A stretch of 64,000 bases of DNA. Source: Cyathus striatus. Lineage: Eukaryota > Basidiomycota > Agaricomycetes > Agaricales > Nidulariaceae. The stretch spans positions 2,604,001-2,668,000 of the forward strand of contig JAOVFP010000015.1 in assembly GCA_025738555.1 (NCBI GenBank). The letters are read 5' to 3'. The position numbers and the translations under genes are program-made. Numbering within the stretch: position 1 is the stretch's first letter; each line of letters starts with the position of its first letter. Positions 63,174 through 64,000 of the stretch are shown piece by piece. The notes below the pieces were generated by a model. That model had not been told where the DNA came from and made no database searches. It was given only the letters and a program-made list of their open reading frames with translations.

Positions 63174-64000
63174 ATGGCTTCCTTTGCTCTTGCATTTCCT
63201 TCAAAGAAGGAAGACGAGAGCGGTCTGAGCTCCTACTATAACAATAAAACTACTATCATTCAAGAGGCACGCGTATTCAATGACTCTCCAATTAGCCCTC
63301 GCAAGTGCCGTGCTCTTCTGACCAGGATTGTCTACCTCCTTTACATTGGCGAAACATTTGGGACACAAGAAGCGACCACTCTGTTCTTTGGAACTACCAA
63401 ACTCTTTCAACATAAAGACGTAAGTCTGAAGTATTAAAACCTTATGATGCATGTTTACGTTGCAGTAGAGCGCGCTTCGCCAAGCAGTATATCTGGCTAT
63501 CAAGGAACTTGCGACAACATCTGAAGATGTTATTATGGTTACAAGTAGTATTATGAAGGACATGCAGCCCAACTCAGAGGTCATCTATCGCCCGAACGCT
63601 ATTCGCGCTTTGTGCAGGATCATCGACGTGTGTACTGTTACAATTTTGATACGCGTACCTAACGATTGACATTATACAGCCTTCTATGGCTCAAGGTGTG
63701 GAACGATTCTTCAAAGCTGCTATTGTGGATCGCAATCCTTCTATTTCTTCCGCTGCACTTGTTTCCGCCTATCATCTGTATCCACAGGCAAAAGACGTCG
63801 TTAAGCGTTGGGTGAACGAAGCTCAAGAGGCCGTCAACGCAAAGTCATCTTCAAGCTTCTTTGGTTCGAGTTCTAGTGGTGGATATCTCGGATTTGGTGG
63901 TTCTAGTCAACAAACCGGTCCGCAAGCACTTCAATCGACTAGCTACATTACTCAATATCATGCACTCGGTCTTTTGTACCTTATCCGCCAGCAAGATAGG
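63174..64000 (+). CDS. SEC21: Coatomer gamma subunit (gamma-COP), 5' part
   Basis: Start 63174 ([20 protein letters not shown]). The first exons give [51 protein letters not shown], then after an intron [20 protein letters not shown] and [14 protein letters not shown]. After a further intron come [20 protein letters not shown] and [15 protein letters not shown]. This is the adaptin-like alpha-solenoid trunk of gamma-COP, part of the COPI coat that carries vesicles from Golgi to ER. The gene is cut by the end of the window; the appendage domain lies beyond it. A Ser/Gly insert ([19 protein letters not shown]) sits in the trunk. Confidence 0.95.

Overview
The window reads as nuclear DNA of a mushroom-forming basidiomycete (Agaricomycetes). 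The evidence is many phase-exact introns of about 45-60 nt with GT..AG ends, compact gene order on both strands, and typical fungal gene content: HET-C, chitin synthase, FAB1 with FYVE and CCT domains, and mitoribosomal proteins of fungal type. No rRNA, tRNA or CRISPR was seen.

Positions 1-7,010 hold no gene I can support. They are AT-rich and repeat-derived: about five copies of a degenerate ~165-bp tandem repeat, a 595-bp solo LTR with a perfect 5-bp target duplication (GTAGG), a 36-bp near-perfect palindrome, a diverged direct duplication, a 647-bp CACTA-like non-autonomous element with 111-bp inverted repeats and a TCA duplication, and a 946-bp TIR element flanked by TA. That last element ends about 100 bp before the first gene.

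From 7.1 kb onward the window is gene-dense. In order: RSM22 (+), mitoribosomal uL1m (-), mL40 (+), CSN2 (-), FAB1 (+), TAF2 carrying three C-terminal bromodomains (-), LTV1 (+), HET-C (+), MED11 (+), tubulin cofactor A (-), a bHLH factor (-), an unnamed multi-pass membrane protein (-), a second related bHLH factor (-), the PI4P 5-kinase MSS4 (-), a large Ser/Pro-rich unknown (+), chitin synthase (-), casein kinase 1 of HRR25/Hhp1 type (+), and the start of gamma-COP (+, cut by the window end). The two bHLH loci sit among gene-poor stretches of 1.5-2.9 kb, unlike the rest of the gene block.

Three neighbours (RSM22, uL1m, mL40) all serve the mitochondrial ribosome, and two of them share a 131-bp divergent promoter. 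FAB1 and MSS4 are two different phosphoinositide kinases. HET-C, chitin synthase and gamma-COP concern the secretory route or cell surface, but nothing shows that these form a functional cluster. Most other genes are single-copy housekeeping genes.

The points most worth checking are: (1) the TAF2-bromodomain architecture; (2) two genes (first bHLH factor, chitin synthase) whose conserved reading frame is broken by one base at a run of six C where seven would restore it; (3) the uL1m terminal exon, which a naive ORF reading misses; and (4) the two well-delimited transposable elements at the gene-block border.
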